64,000 bases of DNA from NCBI GenBank assembly GCA_948567375.1, contig OX419755.1, positions 67,001-131,000 of the forward strand, read 5' to 3'. The notes beneath the pieces are model-generated. The model ran no database searches, was not told the origin of the DNA, and saw only the letters and a program-made list of their open reading frames with translations. Source of the stretch: Lunularia cruciata (lineage: Eukaryota; Streptophyta; Marchantiopsida; Lunulariales; Lunulariaceae). The first letter of the stretch is position 1. Each line of letters starts with the position of its first letter. This document shows positions 1 to 11,317 of this stretch, one piece after another. A program made the position numbers and the translations under genes.

Positions 1-1458
1 TGTGATACCTTTGAGGGTCACCTTGAATTCTCTATGTAAAAAAAGGCAAACATGTCTTGAAACTTGCAAAAGAGACTTTAATAGGCAAGCCAATTGTCAT
101 TTGGCATGTTAGTGCTGACCTTCATATGTTTTGGCTCCTCCTTTGTGAGTGAAATTTCTAGGTTGTGAAAATTTTTTGTGACTTGAATGTGAAAAGGAAT
201 AGTCTTGGTAGACTACTTCGGGGGTTTCTCCAAGAAATAGCATTGGAACCTATCTTTAAGGATTTTGTGATGGACTTCTTATGCCTTCACAACTTGCCTT
301 GTGGGTTTGTTTGTATGATTTTCAATGTTGGTATATTTTTTGGTTGAAGATGGATCAAGTTGCAAGGGTGAAGAGTGGTCATTTATCATTTCAATAAGAA
401 TCTCATCCTTGAGCATAAAAGATATGATGTCTTTTGCTCATGGAATGAGTGTATTGTCATGAAGAGGTCCATCAAGATGAAGATATTCCTCATCAGTTTC
501 ATCATCTTGAAAATTGATGTCATCCTTGATGTAGTAATAGGAGGTACTCAAGGTCTCACAAGTATGCTCTTTTGTGTAAGGCAAAGAGAACTTGGGCAAG
601 TAGAAGTTAATGTTGTTAGAGTTAATATAGTCATTCTCTAAGTCTAGAGAGGTGTCGTCAAGGATCAAGGAAATGGGAATGTTAAAAATGCTTTAAAAAT
701 CTCAACAACCTTGGTTTAAAAATGGAGCTAAGGCCAGCAAGGGTGAAGGAATTTGTGAACTTGGGCATGGCAAGGCCACTCATCTTGTCCTTAGTTATGA
801 ATAGACAATTAGCAATGGCATCTATGAGTTCCTCATCAATGTTAATGTGAGAAACTTGGTTTTTCCTCCTGATCCAAGCTTGAAATAGGTTTGTTTGGGT
901 ACATCAAAAATATTGTGTGCTTTGATCTCCTTTCAAAAGTCAACTTTCCAATTTTCTATGAAACAATGATTAGCCACTACTAGCCATAGGACACCTAACA
1001 ATAGTGGGATTGTGCTAGCATAGGCATGTACATGATCAAGTAATCAACAAAAAAGATCTTCTTGCTGATGAGTGTAGTGAGCTTTGGTAACAATCCAAGG
1101 AGATGATGTCTTCTCCCATTTGCTATTCAGAAAACAATAAAAGTTTTTGTCATTCCCTTTAGTCCCAATGTTTCCATGAAACCCTTTGTCATGATATTTA
1201 TTAAAGACCCTAATGCAATGCTATAGTTTGGGATGACACTACCTTCAATTGTTATGGGAATATTGGGGTCATGAACCTTAGTGTACAACACCTAGTGATC
1301 TACTGACTCAATGTCTACAAAAGTAACGTGGGGTCTTTTTGTAGTCAAAATCCATAGGCATCCTTGATTTGGAGGGTGAAAGATGCCCACAATTGGAGTT
1401 GGTAGTAAATCTACAGAATCACATCCCTATGGTTGGACTTTTTTGATCAGCGGTTACT
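1..1458. other. Unannotated AT-rich stretch
   Basis: No gene, LTR boundary or long reading frame is supported here. The short open frames on both strands lack recognisable motifs. The minus-strand frame at 438-668 is rich in D, N and Y but matches no family I know. The stretch is probably decayed repeat DNA, judging by the context to the right. Confidence 0.4.
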
Positions 1459-1662
1459 TGAAGCATACTACATGTTATTCCTTCAAGTGAAAGTTTTGAA
1501 GTTTCCTATGCTTTGTGGAGGACACTTTGTAGAGCTACCTAAAAGGAATTTTGGCTCTCATGAAGCATACTATTGTTCCTTTAGTAAAAAGTTTTGAAGT
1601 TTCCTATGCTTTGTAGAGGACATTTTGTAGAGATATTTGAAAGTAATTTTAGCTCTCATGTT
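1459..1662. repeat. 102-bp tandem duplication
   Basis: Two adjacent copies of a unit of about 102 bp start at 1459 and 1561, both with TGAAGCATACTA. Each contains the same run ending in AGTTTTGAAGTTTCC followed by TATGCTTTGT. The copies differ by scattered substitutions, so the duplication is old. No coding role is visible. Confidence 0.7.
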
Positions 1663-1681
1663 AGCCAAATCAGTCATAATG

Positions 1682-2350
1682 TCATAATTTTGTATGAAAA
1701 AAAGTAGGTGGTTGCCTTGCTAACATATCTAACATAGAGACTGCTGTCATATACATCTCCAAAATGAGCTGAGTAATTTCCTCCCGCATGGTCTCTTTGT
1801 TAAAACTTCCAAAGTAGCTCTCAAAGCTGGAGTTACTAATCTGATAGGGCATGGCATACATGCAGGAACAAGTTGTAAGAAAGATGGTTGCCTCCACAAT
1901 TGCACTTTCATTGGTTAGGGTTGTTTCCATGGGAACAAAAGCTTCATCTACTATGATGATATTCACATTCCCATCAGGACCAGCATTGTTGTATTGCTCA
2001 TTCTATATAGGTGCTTGCTATGCTTGCATGATAAAGTTCCAGATATTTGGGCATTGTGCCATATTGTGTGTGCCTGTGTAGTATGCACAACGGGTAGGCC
2101 TATTAGGACATTGATTTGCATAGTAATTCTCACTACAAATATGACAGCATATGTCAAGTCCATGCAATCCTTGCCCTCATCCATTTCCTTGTCCACCTTG
2201 GAAGGGTGGGTCCCATAAGTGTTAAGTGAACTTGTTATATTGTGGGATGAAAAAATGCACTTTTTCTTCTTGGGGCTCATGGCATCTTTGTAGTGTTTTG
2301 TAGTTTGCCATGACGTGCTGTTACCTTCCACAATGGACATAAAAATTCAA
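1682..2350 (-). pseudogene. Degenerate retrotransposon gag fragment with two zinc-knuckle relics
   Basis: On the minus strand, between about 2150 and 2030, one frame reads two consecutive 13-residue cysteine motifs. The first is C-x2-C-x3-Y-x4-C and the second C-x2-Y-x3-H-x4-C, with a Q-C-P-N between them and a second C-P-N after. These look like a pair of nucleocapsid zinc knuckles, each with one ligand changed to Tyr. The downstream frame (1682-1966) continues as an uncharacterised polar segment. Frames shift across the region and there is no intact start, so this is a relic. The parent family is not obvious; it does not match the gag of A, B or C in this window. Confidence 0.4.
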
Positions 2351-3499
2351 AATATCCAAAGTAGCACATTATGCATTGGTGTGGCTTCATCTCATGCCTC
2401 ATCTCAAGAAATTCCTCCCCAAGTGGTTTTGTTCACTAGGTTCTATACGTCAGGCTATTGTGCTATAGTGAAGATTCATGAGGCATTCCAACTTTACTAT
2501 AATATCTTCCATCTTGGTGGTTGTTTCAGAAACAATGGTCGCTTCAAATTGATAATGCTAGTGGAGCTATAAGAGTAACCATGGGAGTTTCTATGGGCAA
2601 GTGATAATATATACAAGCACTGGTTGTTGTATCACATTTGGGCCAGTGCAACTCCTTGAGTTATCCCATAGAAATAAATTATAAATTATTGCAGGTCTTG
2701 ACAACTGTAATTATGAAAATGTATGGTTAAATTGATGTTTTATTATTGTATTTTATTTTTTGTCAATTATTTGAGTTAGTGATCTATTAGTTCATTGAAA
2801 ATAACTAATTAGAGCTATATAAATATCAAATTTAGAATCAAAACAAGTTATTGCAGAAATTTGTGCCAAAACTTCACCCTTTATGGGAAAATTGCTTGAC
2901 ACCAGGATGAAAAGAATAACGTCTGAATCTCCAAGTAGTAGCATAGGGATTATGGATAACACTTCCCTTGAATCTTGGGATGATGGAGCAAGGGTCCGGC
3001 AAGGCCATATCTTGCTCATTAGGTTGAGGTTAGTAGCAAGCTTCCTCAAAGGCTTGGGCTAGATTTGCAACTTTGTTGTAAATTAAGAATTTCTAGATAT
3101 CCTCAAGTATAAATCCTTAAACAAGTTGAGATTCATAGTAGGGTCTAGGGTTGAGGTTATCATTGATGCAATATATTGGAACCTTTGAATGAATGCTTAT
3201 ATGGTTTCATTGTATCCTTTGCATAGTCAGTTTATTTTGTCCATGAGTTGTTCTTGTTGTCTTGGCAGGATGTATTTTGTGTCACACTTTGTCATCCACA
3301 AAGTTTGTGCGATACAAACATTCTTGAACATTCATAGAAATGGCTCAAAATCTTCCTATTATGTGAACATTACTATACCAAGAGGTATGCAATTGTTTTT
3401 GCTCCCCAAGGTCAAAGCTATTGTAGTTGGGCTACAAGAAGTTTAGGAGTTGGGATTGGTGTTCTTGTTGAAAAGGCTTGAGTAGCTGCCATATCTGAT
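2351..3499. other. No recognisable feature
   Basis: Only short unrelated frames are present. I see no LTR termini, tRNA or conserved motif. The right edge at 3495-3499 (CTGAT) is the probable target-site copy of the adjacent family D solo LTR. Confidence 0.4.
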
Positions 3500-4237
3500 T
3501 GTAATACTCCGAGGACAAGAGAAGAGAGAAAACACAGATTGCACACTCAAACATTCGATGCCCCAAAGGAGCACCTTCTCTTTATTATATAGACAAAGAG
3601 GATCTCCTCCAAGGAAGCTCCACCATAGGATTAGGGACACAGATAGGTGACCTGTCAGCAAGATCCACCCTTGGATTACTTACTTGGATGGGTGACATGT
3701 CTCGTCTAGGTCCTATCTGGTTGGTCAAACAAGCCTTTACTGGAGGGAATCTTTTAGGGAATCTTCTTGTAGGAATCTCAGAATCACGTGAGTAAGGTAC
3801 AGTTGGAAAGCTCTTGACGAGACAAAGAAGGGGGGAGGGAAGGCCAGCCTTTCCTCTATTGGGGGGGTTCCTACACATTTTTGAGGCCTAATTCATCTGT
3901 TTAGGCCTCCAAAATTGCTTTCAAAGATTTCAGGCATATTTCAGATCCTACTCTATTAGTAGAAGTCCCCTTTTGGTGATACCTCTTTTTGATCTGTTTA
4001 GTCCATCATGTGTAACATCCTTCCAGATGTTACCAAACCAATTCTCACCTTTAAATCATATGTATAGCTATTGGTTCTAAGGTTCTCAAGTCTATTTTGG
4101 TTTCTAACCTATTAGTAAAAGTACTCTTTTGGTGATACTTCTCTCTTATCTATTTTGATCATCATGTATAACATCATTCTAGATGTTACCAAACCAAATT
4201 TCACATCTAGATCATATGGCTAGCTCTTAGTATTACA
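3500..4237 (-). mobile_element. Family D solo LTR (738 bp) with target-site duplication
   Basis: The ends are perfect 9-bp inverted repeats: TGTAATACT at 3500 and AGTATTACA ending at 4237, so the termini are TG...CA. The flanks are CTGAT (3495-3499) and TTGAT (4238-4242), a 5-bp duplication with one C/T change. On the minus strand a TATATAATAAAG box lies about 100 bp before the 3' end, which sets the orientation and places U3 on the right. A segment of about 135 bp is repeated inside it (near 3955-4085 and 4100-4235). No internal coding region or PBS follows on either side, so this is a solo LTR. A rearranged second copy lies at 19144-19750. Confidence 0.8.
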
Positions 4238-5010
4238 TTGATGCCAAAGAAGAGGGGATCCAAAAGTACTTTTCATCAACATAAACATCACTTGAATTTG
4301 GGATTTTGCAAGGGTATTGGAGAACATGAGAGGTAATGCATCCCTTGGTTTGAAAACCAAAGTACATATGGAAATATGAGGCAATTCTTCCTCTTGATTA
4401 AAAAATGTCTCCCTAGTTGAGTTGGAAGGTAATGCTTTGTGGTGCCCACATTTTTGTTTTTTTCTTATTTTTGAAGAAGTGTACAAAAGAAGTTGAATTG
4501 CGCCTGTGTGGCACAAGAAGGCAAAGAAAGGTGTCCTCGGGTTGTTACCCAAGGTAAAAATGACTTTGTGTCAAAAGGTGAGGTACTCTGAATTGCCATG
4601 TCAGTATACAACCCGAAGTAAGGAGACTTTGGCTTGGGAGTGCTCAACCCAAGGCGAGGATAGTGTAACAACTTTCCTTCGGAGTCAGACAATCAAGAAG
4701 GTATTGCTCACTAAAACAGTGGTCATATGCGTGAGGGAAAATTGACAGTGACAAGAGCATGCAGGAGGTGTGATTTCTTGGTAGAAACTTGAAGTGAAGA
4801 AAGATGGAGAAGGCACGCCACTATAAGACTCAGGATAGAGATGAGAGGATGATGAGTAATTTTCCATCTCCGTTATAAAGTTGTCCTAAGGGAGATCGTG
4901 GAAAGGGAAGTTTAGTCAAAGACGCATTGGTGTGTTGAGAAGAAGTCAAGAGAGTTAGTTTGGGAATCAGTTGGAAGAATAGCTACCAACTCAGAGTAGA
5001 AGAGAGTAAG

Positions 5011-6843
5011 ATGGGAGGTGGGAAGAAGAACTTTGAATTCACAATGAGAAATCATGCAATTCGGAGGTTAGATGTGATCACGAGAATCAAAGTCTTGAGC
5101 AGGCTTCAAATCACATTCCTGGCATAGAATTGGAATATTAGTTTTCCAGGTTTCATGAATGAGATCATCAAGAGTAAGTGTCTTGATGGCCTCAAGGGAG
5201 AAGAGAAGAGAGGAAATCCGGCTTGATGGACAGAGTCAGATTGGAGATTAGTACTCGGAAGAGAGGCAGGCGCAAAGCATGATGCCATGTTCTTGGGGAA
5301 GGGAGAAGTAGCTGAAGAAACCCAAGAAGTGAGAGATGCCTTCTCTTTGAAGCGCATAATGAATTGCTACAAAGTGGAGAGCTATAAAGATCCTGTGATG
5401 GGAGGTATTATAACTGCACTAATAGGGATCTTGAAGCGGGAGAGAACAACCTATGTGATGAAACATCGAGCGGTGTTCTTCCACAAAATGTTTGCAGGAG
5501 AGCCAATAAATTGGGTGAAGTGTTTTCACCAATGTGCAAGACAGATGGTATAGAATTTGCAAGACAAGTCACCTTCACATTACATTGTGTTGTTTGCAGC
5601 CCATTTCTATCTTGGGCTGAACTTGCTCAATGCAGCAGAGAGACACAAGATGGTGTCACACTTCCATCCTGATTTGAGAAGAGATGTTGATGCGGAGGAG
5701 CAGCAGTACATCTTCCAAATCAAGAGCAACAACAAGTACTACACGCAGACAAATCAAAGCGTGCAGGTGAAGGTAAACACTCCAAAGTCAAAGAAGAGGA
5801 GTCAAGAGGTGAAGATTATATTGTAAGTGTTAGCAAGATTAGAAGAAGAGAACTCGGAATTGAAGAAGAGTGTAACCCAAGGTGAGGAGGAGAGGGAAGT
5901 ACTTCAAGTAGATGCAATAGTACAAAATCAAGTAATTGAGAACTTGAAGAAGGAAGTGGGGAGTAGAGAGAGAATAATAGAGTAGAATGACATAGCTAGA
6001 GAAAGACAAGTAGCGGAGAATGAGATCTTGAAACAACAATTTGCTGATTTGCAACTTGAGATTATTCATGCTATGGCAAGGGTAGCAGAGAAGGAGCAAG
6101 AGCTTGATAGGATGACGGAGAGTGTAGCTGAAAAGAAGCAACTCTAGCAAAGGGAGTTGACAATGAGATATAGAGAAGAAGAAAGATTGAGAGAGTTACT
6201 CCGTAATCTAGAGGAGAAGATTGTTCAGAAGGAGAAGGAGAAGGAGATAATAAAAGCCGAGTTTGAGGCAAAATTGGCAATGTACAAAGAAGATTTACTT
6301 GCAGATCAAGAACGTGAGAGAAGAATGAGACTGGAGCCATTGAAGGAGATTGTGACAAAGATGAACGTAATCTTGAGTACAAAAGCCAGCATGCAAATTG
6401 AAGAGACAAGATTGCATAAGTTGAAGTTGCTGGTGCAGGAGACAAGGAGGAGAAATGTGAAGGATAAAGACTTAAATGTTTTGCTTATCAATCTTAGAAC
6501 TAGTGTCGATAGGAAGATATTAGAAGTGGAAGATAATATCACAATTAGATTAGATTTAGTGAAGCTAGAGATAGATAAACTTTAGAAGGATGTGAGAGCA
6601 AAGCCCAAAGTAGATGACATAGGAGTGCAACTATCTTTGGAACTACCTTTGGAGGTATTAGAGAAAAGTGGGTCAGGAGATAAGGAGTTAGATAGATTAC
6701 CCACTAGTGTAATTGTAGATCAGAGTGAAGAAGTGTTTGAATTGGTAGAAGAATTAGTAGTTGTGAAACCCGAGGACAGAGTTGTGAGTGAAGTTACTTT
6801 GGGATTGGAAGCCAAGGAAGAGGTAGACATCAGATTGGAGTAG
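5011..6843 (+). pseudogene. U3-encoded coiled-coil protein of family B (611 codons, stops)
   Basis: One frame runs from ATG at 5011 to TAG at 6841-6843, broken only by in-frame stops. At two of them (after FLA near 5125 and after QMV at 5554) sister copies have Trp; another is the TGA before WTES. Conserved blocks shared with the other B LTRs are YKVESYKDP (about residue 120), FFHKMFAGE (about 157), HYIVLFAAHFYLGLNLL (about 190) and HFHPDLR (about 217). Residues about 275-525 are a Glu/Lys/Leu-rich coiled coil containing LHKLKLLVQETRRR. The C-terminus has LEKSGSGDKE and an acidic tail. I do not recognise the protein family. It is not gag, pol or envelope: there is no zinc knuckle, catalytic motif or membrane segment. 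It sits wholly upstream of the LTR TATA box, so an mRNA for it would come from U3 of the 3' LTR or from an outside promoter. Parallel copies lie in four other LTRs. Confidence 0.7.
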
Positions 6844-6960
6844 TAACCGATTTGAGATTTGAAGAGGCAAATATGAAGAGGTGGTTTGTCATTTTGGATT
6901 TGTAGGTTAGAAAAGTTGTTGAAGAACGGTAGAGTTGTTAGTAACTGTTGTTTGCTTCAC

Positions 6961-6969
6961 TATTTAAAG
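6961..6969 (+). promoter_or_regulatory. Probable TATA box of the family B LTR
   Basis: TATTTAAAG lies 118 bp after the U3 reading frame ends and about 670 bp before the LTR end. The same position is conserved in the other B LTRs (for example the reverse complement of CTTTAAATAGTG in the minus copies). It marks the likely U3/R boundary just downstream. Confidence 0.5.
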
Positions 6970-7644
6970 GTGGCATTTGCAATCATATGTTGTTCAATGC
7001 TCATAATTCTGAGAATGGATAAAGCAAAGTGCTATGAAGAAGTGCTCATCATTTGAGCTTAATTCCAAGTATCAACTTTGTGTCTATGTTTGTGAGTGTT
7101 GGGAGAATTTTGAAGTGCAAGTCAGTGTGTTTGTTGGATGTTGGATTCCGCAACCTTGATCTTCATTTTGTGTGTTTGATCCTGAGTGAAGTGCAATTGG
7201 AGCAATGCCTTGATAGATCTAAGAAGAATTGTAGTGTTGGTAGTATTTTTCATTTGTGAGTGCAGCGCAAAGTTGATGTGAAACAATTTTGATCAAGGAA
7301 GTTATGCCTTCAATGGAGGGGTGGAACACAATTTTGAGGCAAAGTTTTTTTGCAGTGAAGTGCCATTTTTGGAAAGCCCGAATCATCACAATCAAGATTG
7401 TTTGGAAAGATTTGATGGAGTTGTGATTATGTGTGACAAATTGTTATGACAAGATTGCGAGTCAGTGCTTGTTTCTCTCTTTTGGGTGTAGTTGCTACTT
7501 AAGAGATTAAAGACAAAATCAAGAAGGACTACATTGTGACATTTGACTTTGTTTTCACCAATTCTGACCTGTATCTCTGCGGGAACAAACTTTACTTACC
7601 TAATTACCACAAAAAAGATATTTGCCGGGTTGTCACATGATTTT

Positions 7645-7662
7645 TGGCACCGCTATTGGGGA
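7645..7662 (+). other. Primer-binding site, tRNA-Asp type
   Basis: TGGCACCGCTATTGGGGA begins 8 bp after the LTR end. It resembles the TGGCGCCGTTGCCGGGGA site used by plant Athila/Tat elements, which pairs with the 3' end of tRNA-Asp. It differs by C/T and G/A transitions. The copy at 40392-40409 (minus) is closer to that consensus. Confidence 0.7.
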
Positions 7663-8076
7663 TACAAAGCTCGGAAGTGGAAGAATACAAAGCCAATTTT
7701 GAACTAGGGTGTTAAAACAATATGAATGTTTGCATTAGAGAACAACAGGAAGAGAGTGTTCAAAGATGAATGTTGCAGCATGAAGAAGAATAATGCTTGA
7801 AGATATAATCCACTTTTGACGAGACCGAATGAGAGGCATTGGACTTTCAACTTCTTCACAAAGTGTTAGTAGCCCTATGATAACTTGACCAAAAGAAACA
7901 CAAAGGTGGTTGGCAATGCTTCTTCGCATCTCCATCTTCCAAGAATAAGAAAGACTTGAGCAGGCAGACATATTTGTTACGACCTTGTACACCGACTTCC
8001 CCTTAAGATGTAAAGGAAGTCACATTTCTAATGAACTTTGTTTGAGAAAAGACAGCACAAACACTAATGGAGAAGT

Positions 8077-8574
8077 GTGTCAACACCTTCTATGCACAAT
8101 TCCTCGATTGTCTTAAAGGAATTCAAAGAACACTCCAAAGGTGTTGAGCTTGAGTCTTCCACTCAAGTTGAAGGTGACATACTCAGAGAAGAAATTTTTG
8201 AGGAAGATCCTATTATGAACTTGACTAATTGGAACCCCTGGGCTGGCAACACGGCATTGATACCAGCCAGCCCCTCGGTTCCGTCAAGTTCAAACTTACC
8301 ACAACCAATTCCACCAAGTCAAACAATGACTTTGTTACTTGTCACTCAATATGCCTATCAAATGTACAAGGGGACAGAACAAGACAAAGACCTCAATGAA
8401 TTCATCAAAGAATTTGAAGTCATCTCCTTTTCTAACAAGGAACATGACTTGGGGGATTGCCTGCAAATTTTCCCAAGTCTGTTTCAAAAGAAAGCTCAGT
8501 TGGTACACCCATGTGACCCAAAAGGGGTTTGTACCAACGGACTGGGCGGACTTGAGAAACAATTTCTTGGAATT
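8077..8574 (+). pseudogene. Family B gag, N-terminal part, cut by family A
   Basis: Reading starts at ATG 8077 and passes through a Pro/Ser-rich stretch into a gag-like helix segment (DLNEFIKEFEVISF). A frameshift near 8480 then moves the coding to the +2 frame, which gives KLSWYTHVTQKGF and then PTDWADLRNNFLEL. The W-x-x-L-R-x-x-F-L spacing is typical of the capsid core of Ty3/gypsy gag. The frame stops abruptly at 8574, where the family A LTR starts. The continuing half of a B gag is found, inverted, just left of 51060. The capsid is structural; here it is non-functional. Confidence 0.65.
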
Positions 8575-9266
8575 GTGAGCCAGCTTGTCTCTCACTCAGG
8601 ATGAACCTCTGATGGCTATTATGGAAGCGCACCATGGACTAAGAAGGCAAGGAACCCCAACTCCATCATACTCTTCCAAGGCTAACACTCCAAGACTCAA
8701 GACATTGCTCACTAGAGAACTCAATGAGAGAGAGATAGTTGCAAATGAAAAGATGATGAGTACCTCCTCACCCCTTGTTTATATACTTGTGAAATAGTTA
8801 CGTACCAAAGTTACTAATTACCGTAGTAACTCAAGTTACTAGACTAAAAGTCAAGTAAAGTCAAAAAGTAGAAAGGAATATCCATTCACATAGGCATATT
8901 CCCCTAAGCATGTGGTCTTATCTTGACCCAACCACTAAGTCAAGGACTCATTCACATGGGCTATCCTTGGACTAAAGAAGAATCCAAAACAAAAAGGCTT
9001 GCGTGCCCAAGAGTTCTCAACTCTTTCCTCAAAGCCAACCACTTAGGAATAATACCAAGTCAATACATTGAAATCCAAAAATAGTGGTGCTCATCTTTTC
9101 TACTTCCTCTAAAGTAAAGTCCCCTCTATCTTAGCTATGACTAAATTTAGCTAACCATGACTAATATAGAACCATCATTTATCTCTATATAAATATTATC
9201 TCTTAAGTACTTGTAATACCAAGCTAAATATCACAATACCACACACATGCACAAATGGGTGTTACA
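8575..9266 (-). mobile_element. Family A 3' LTR (692 bp, minus)
   Basis: On the minus strand this begins TGTAACACCCAT and ends GGCTCACA. It is about 96-97% identical by eye to the LTR at 51060-51752; a 61-residue accidental frame inside both differs at one position. A polypurine tract and the integrase end lie immediately to its right, so it is a 3' LTR. It is the partner of the 51060 LTR in the split-element model. Confidence 0.85.
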
Positions 9267-9275
9267 TTTACCCCC
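9267..9275 (-). other. Polypurine tract of family A
   Basis: The minus strand reads GGGGGTAAA directly before the LTR start TGTAACA. This is the plus-strand priming site expected just upstream of a 3' LTR. Confidence 0.7.
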
Positions 9276-9314
9276 AGACTAAGTTTTCACTTTGTCTTCA
9301 AAGTGAAGGTCTCT

Positions 9315-10335
9315 CTACCTTCTATGGTACATCTTCAACTTATTATGGTTAATCTTATCAAAGTGTCTTCCTCCCAACTCCTTGAGATCATAGGTGTAAT
9401 TGCCCCACACCTTCTCCACTATGAAAGGTCCAAAGTACTTAGGCAAAAACTTCTTTTGCACTCTCTTGAATCAAATAGAATCAAACAACATTACCCAATC
9501 ACCTTCTTTAAGAGGCTCCACCTTCTTCTTGCCTTTTCTCTTGTCATAGCTCTCCTTTTGTTTCCTTTGGGCTTTCTCCACTCGAACCATAGCAACTGCT
9601 CTTGCCTCTTCCAACTCCATGAGTTGATCCTTCCTTGACTTCTCTGCATTACCCCCCTTGTGCTTTCTTCAATCTCCTATGAATGCTTTGGAAGGTAGGA
9701 AGATCAAAGTGAATAGGTAAGGTAGACTCAAAACCATATACCAATTGAAATGGAGAATATCCAGTGGAAGTCTTCATGGTTGTCCTATACTCCCACAAAA
9801 CTGCATGAATCCTTTTGTCCCAATGATGTTTAGCCCCCTCCATTTCTGCATCTTTGGCCAACATCATGCACAAGGTCTGATTGGTTCTCTCTGCCAAGCC
9901 ATTGGAATTTGGCTTATAGGATGTAGTTACTCTATGTGTGATAGAGAAATGTCGTAGCATGGCTATAGTAATGCTTCCTGTAAACTCTCCTCCTCTATCA
10001 GAAACCAACTCCAAAAGGCATCCAAACCTAGTGATAATGCGTTCATAAAGAAATCTACCCACTTCATCTTCATTCTTGTCCCTCAATGGTCTAGTCTCAA
10101 CCCACTTGGTAAGGTAATCAATAACTACCACAATGTACCGATTGTTCCTTGGGGTTCTATTGAGAGGACCTACAAAATCAATTCTCCACTTCTCAAAAGG
10201 TCCAAGCAATGGAATTGATCTAAGTGGTGGAGTGGATGTAGACTTTCTAGCAAAAGCTTGACAAACATGACAAGTTTTGCAATAATCAAGACAATCCTTG
10301 AAAATCCCTCTCCAATGGTAACGTTTGGAGGAGTT
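9315..10335 (-). pseudogene. Family A integrase, C-terminal three quarters
   Basis: Reading leftwards from 10335: the CxxC half of the H2C2 zinc-binding domain (TCHVCQAF), the core (WRIDFVGPL, then LVSDRGGEF and the glutamate region NGLAERTNQTL), and a C-terminal domain with a GPF motif (KYFGPFIVEKV), ending at TAG 9315-9317. The long open part is 9649-10209. A frameshift separates it from the C-terminal domain, whose usual Gln codon before F-K-R is TAG. The enzyme inserts the cDNA into the host chromosome. The right end at about 10335 falls exactly where the other A half stops at 57093: the two halves abut with at most 2 bp missing. The break lies between the HH and CC halves of the zinc domain. 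Confidence 0.85.
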
Positions 10336-11317
10336 TTGCCAAATCTTGGAGGAGGTTCAAAGTGGCAAGAAGAAAGGCCTCATTTGGGTGTTTAAAGGCT
10401 TTGAGGCATAGGGCTGTGAGCTATGAGAGGCTACAAAGGCCTAGGAGGGCCAGAAGGGCCAACAACCAACTTGTTGGCGTAAGGCTAGCTAGTTTAGAGT
10501 AGATCTTGGTCATTGGTTGGAAAAATTTGCCCATCCTGCTAGATTGTGTGCAATAGGGTTTGACTCCTAGATCTTATGTTCCTAGACTAGTGCCCTAGCC
10601 AACTGGTCCACCCTCACTTGTTGTCTTAGTGATTGTGCCACTATTATCTATACACTTGTAACTTTGGCTAGGAGAGGCAATTTCATCCCATTCTTGGTGA
10701 TCCTGGTAGCTTAGGACTTAGATACAAACTTCTCTTATGTCAAATGCCAAATGGTGGCAGAGTCAGTCTTGTGTTGTTTTATAAGATGGAGGGTTTTTGT
10801 TTAGATTTCTTGTAATTGGACCCCTTCCATTCTCTGCTTCTTGTCTGTGCACCATGTTTGTGTGAGGTGCCCTGACTTTTGAGCGTTGGTGCTCTGGTGT
10901 GCTCTTGGTAGTGAGGTTGGAGTGATGGCCAGTCAAACTACCTTTGTTTCTCTCTAGTGAGGCAAGAAGTGATGACCTACAGACCATGAGAGTGCGTGTT
11001 GTGATGGCAGGTTATAGGTTACCCTTTCTCTTAGTGTAGTTATTTGGGTTAGAGTTACATTAGTGGGTGGTGCTTAGTTGGTGTTGTCACTTGGTGTTGG
11101 CACTTGTTGATGTTGGCACTTGGTGGGGTACTTGCGGTTGCGACTTGCGGTTGTAGTTCGTAGTTCCGGTTTGTTGTTGCAACTTGCAATTGCAGTTTGC
11201 GGTTGCGGTTACTTTGTCACGACGATGTTCTTTTGGGATTCCACAAGAGATAGCCTTGTAGTACATAGTGGGTTTACTTGGAGTGGTACTTAGTATCAGC
11301 CTATATCTCAGGTCTCA
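10336..11317. other. Leader region left of family C gag, unclassified
   Basis: The first about 45 bp (TTTGGAGGAGTTTTGCC) resemble the short repeats at 57094-57198. A weak tRNA-Met-like PBS (TGGTGGCAGAGT at 10752) matches 9 of 12 bases of the usual plant sequence, with no matching LTR before it. At 11130-11210 there is a run of short degenerate GTTGCGACTTGCG-like repeats. No coding region is supported. Confidence 0.4.

Larger units (their letters stand above)
4438..7637 (+). mobile_element. Family B long-form 5' LTR (3.2 kb)
   Basis: It begins TGTGGTGCCCACA and ends GGGTTGTCACA, and is followed 7 bp later by a tRNA-Asp-type PBS and then by gag sequence, so it is a 5' LTR in plus orientation. 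The first 450 bp align with the interrupted LTR ending at 45836 at roughly 88-90% by eye. The LTR holds a long reading frame at 5011-6843, then a TATA-like box at 6961, so U3 is about 2.5 kb and R-U5 about 0.65 kb. The 3' part recurs as the opening of every minus-strand B LTR here (TGTGACAACCCGGCAAAT). The element is cut 0.94 kb inside by family A at 8575. Confidence 0.85.

Noticed and set aside
10752-10763. tRNA-Met primer-binding site for family C
   Set aside because: Only 9 of 12 bases match, and the sequence before it does not resemble the family C 3' LTR. It is not listed as a feature.
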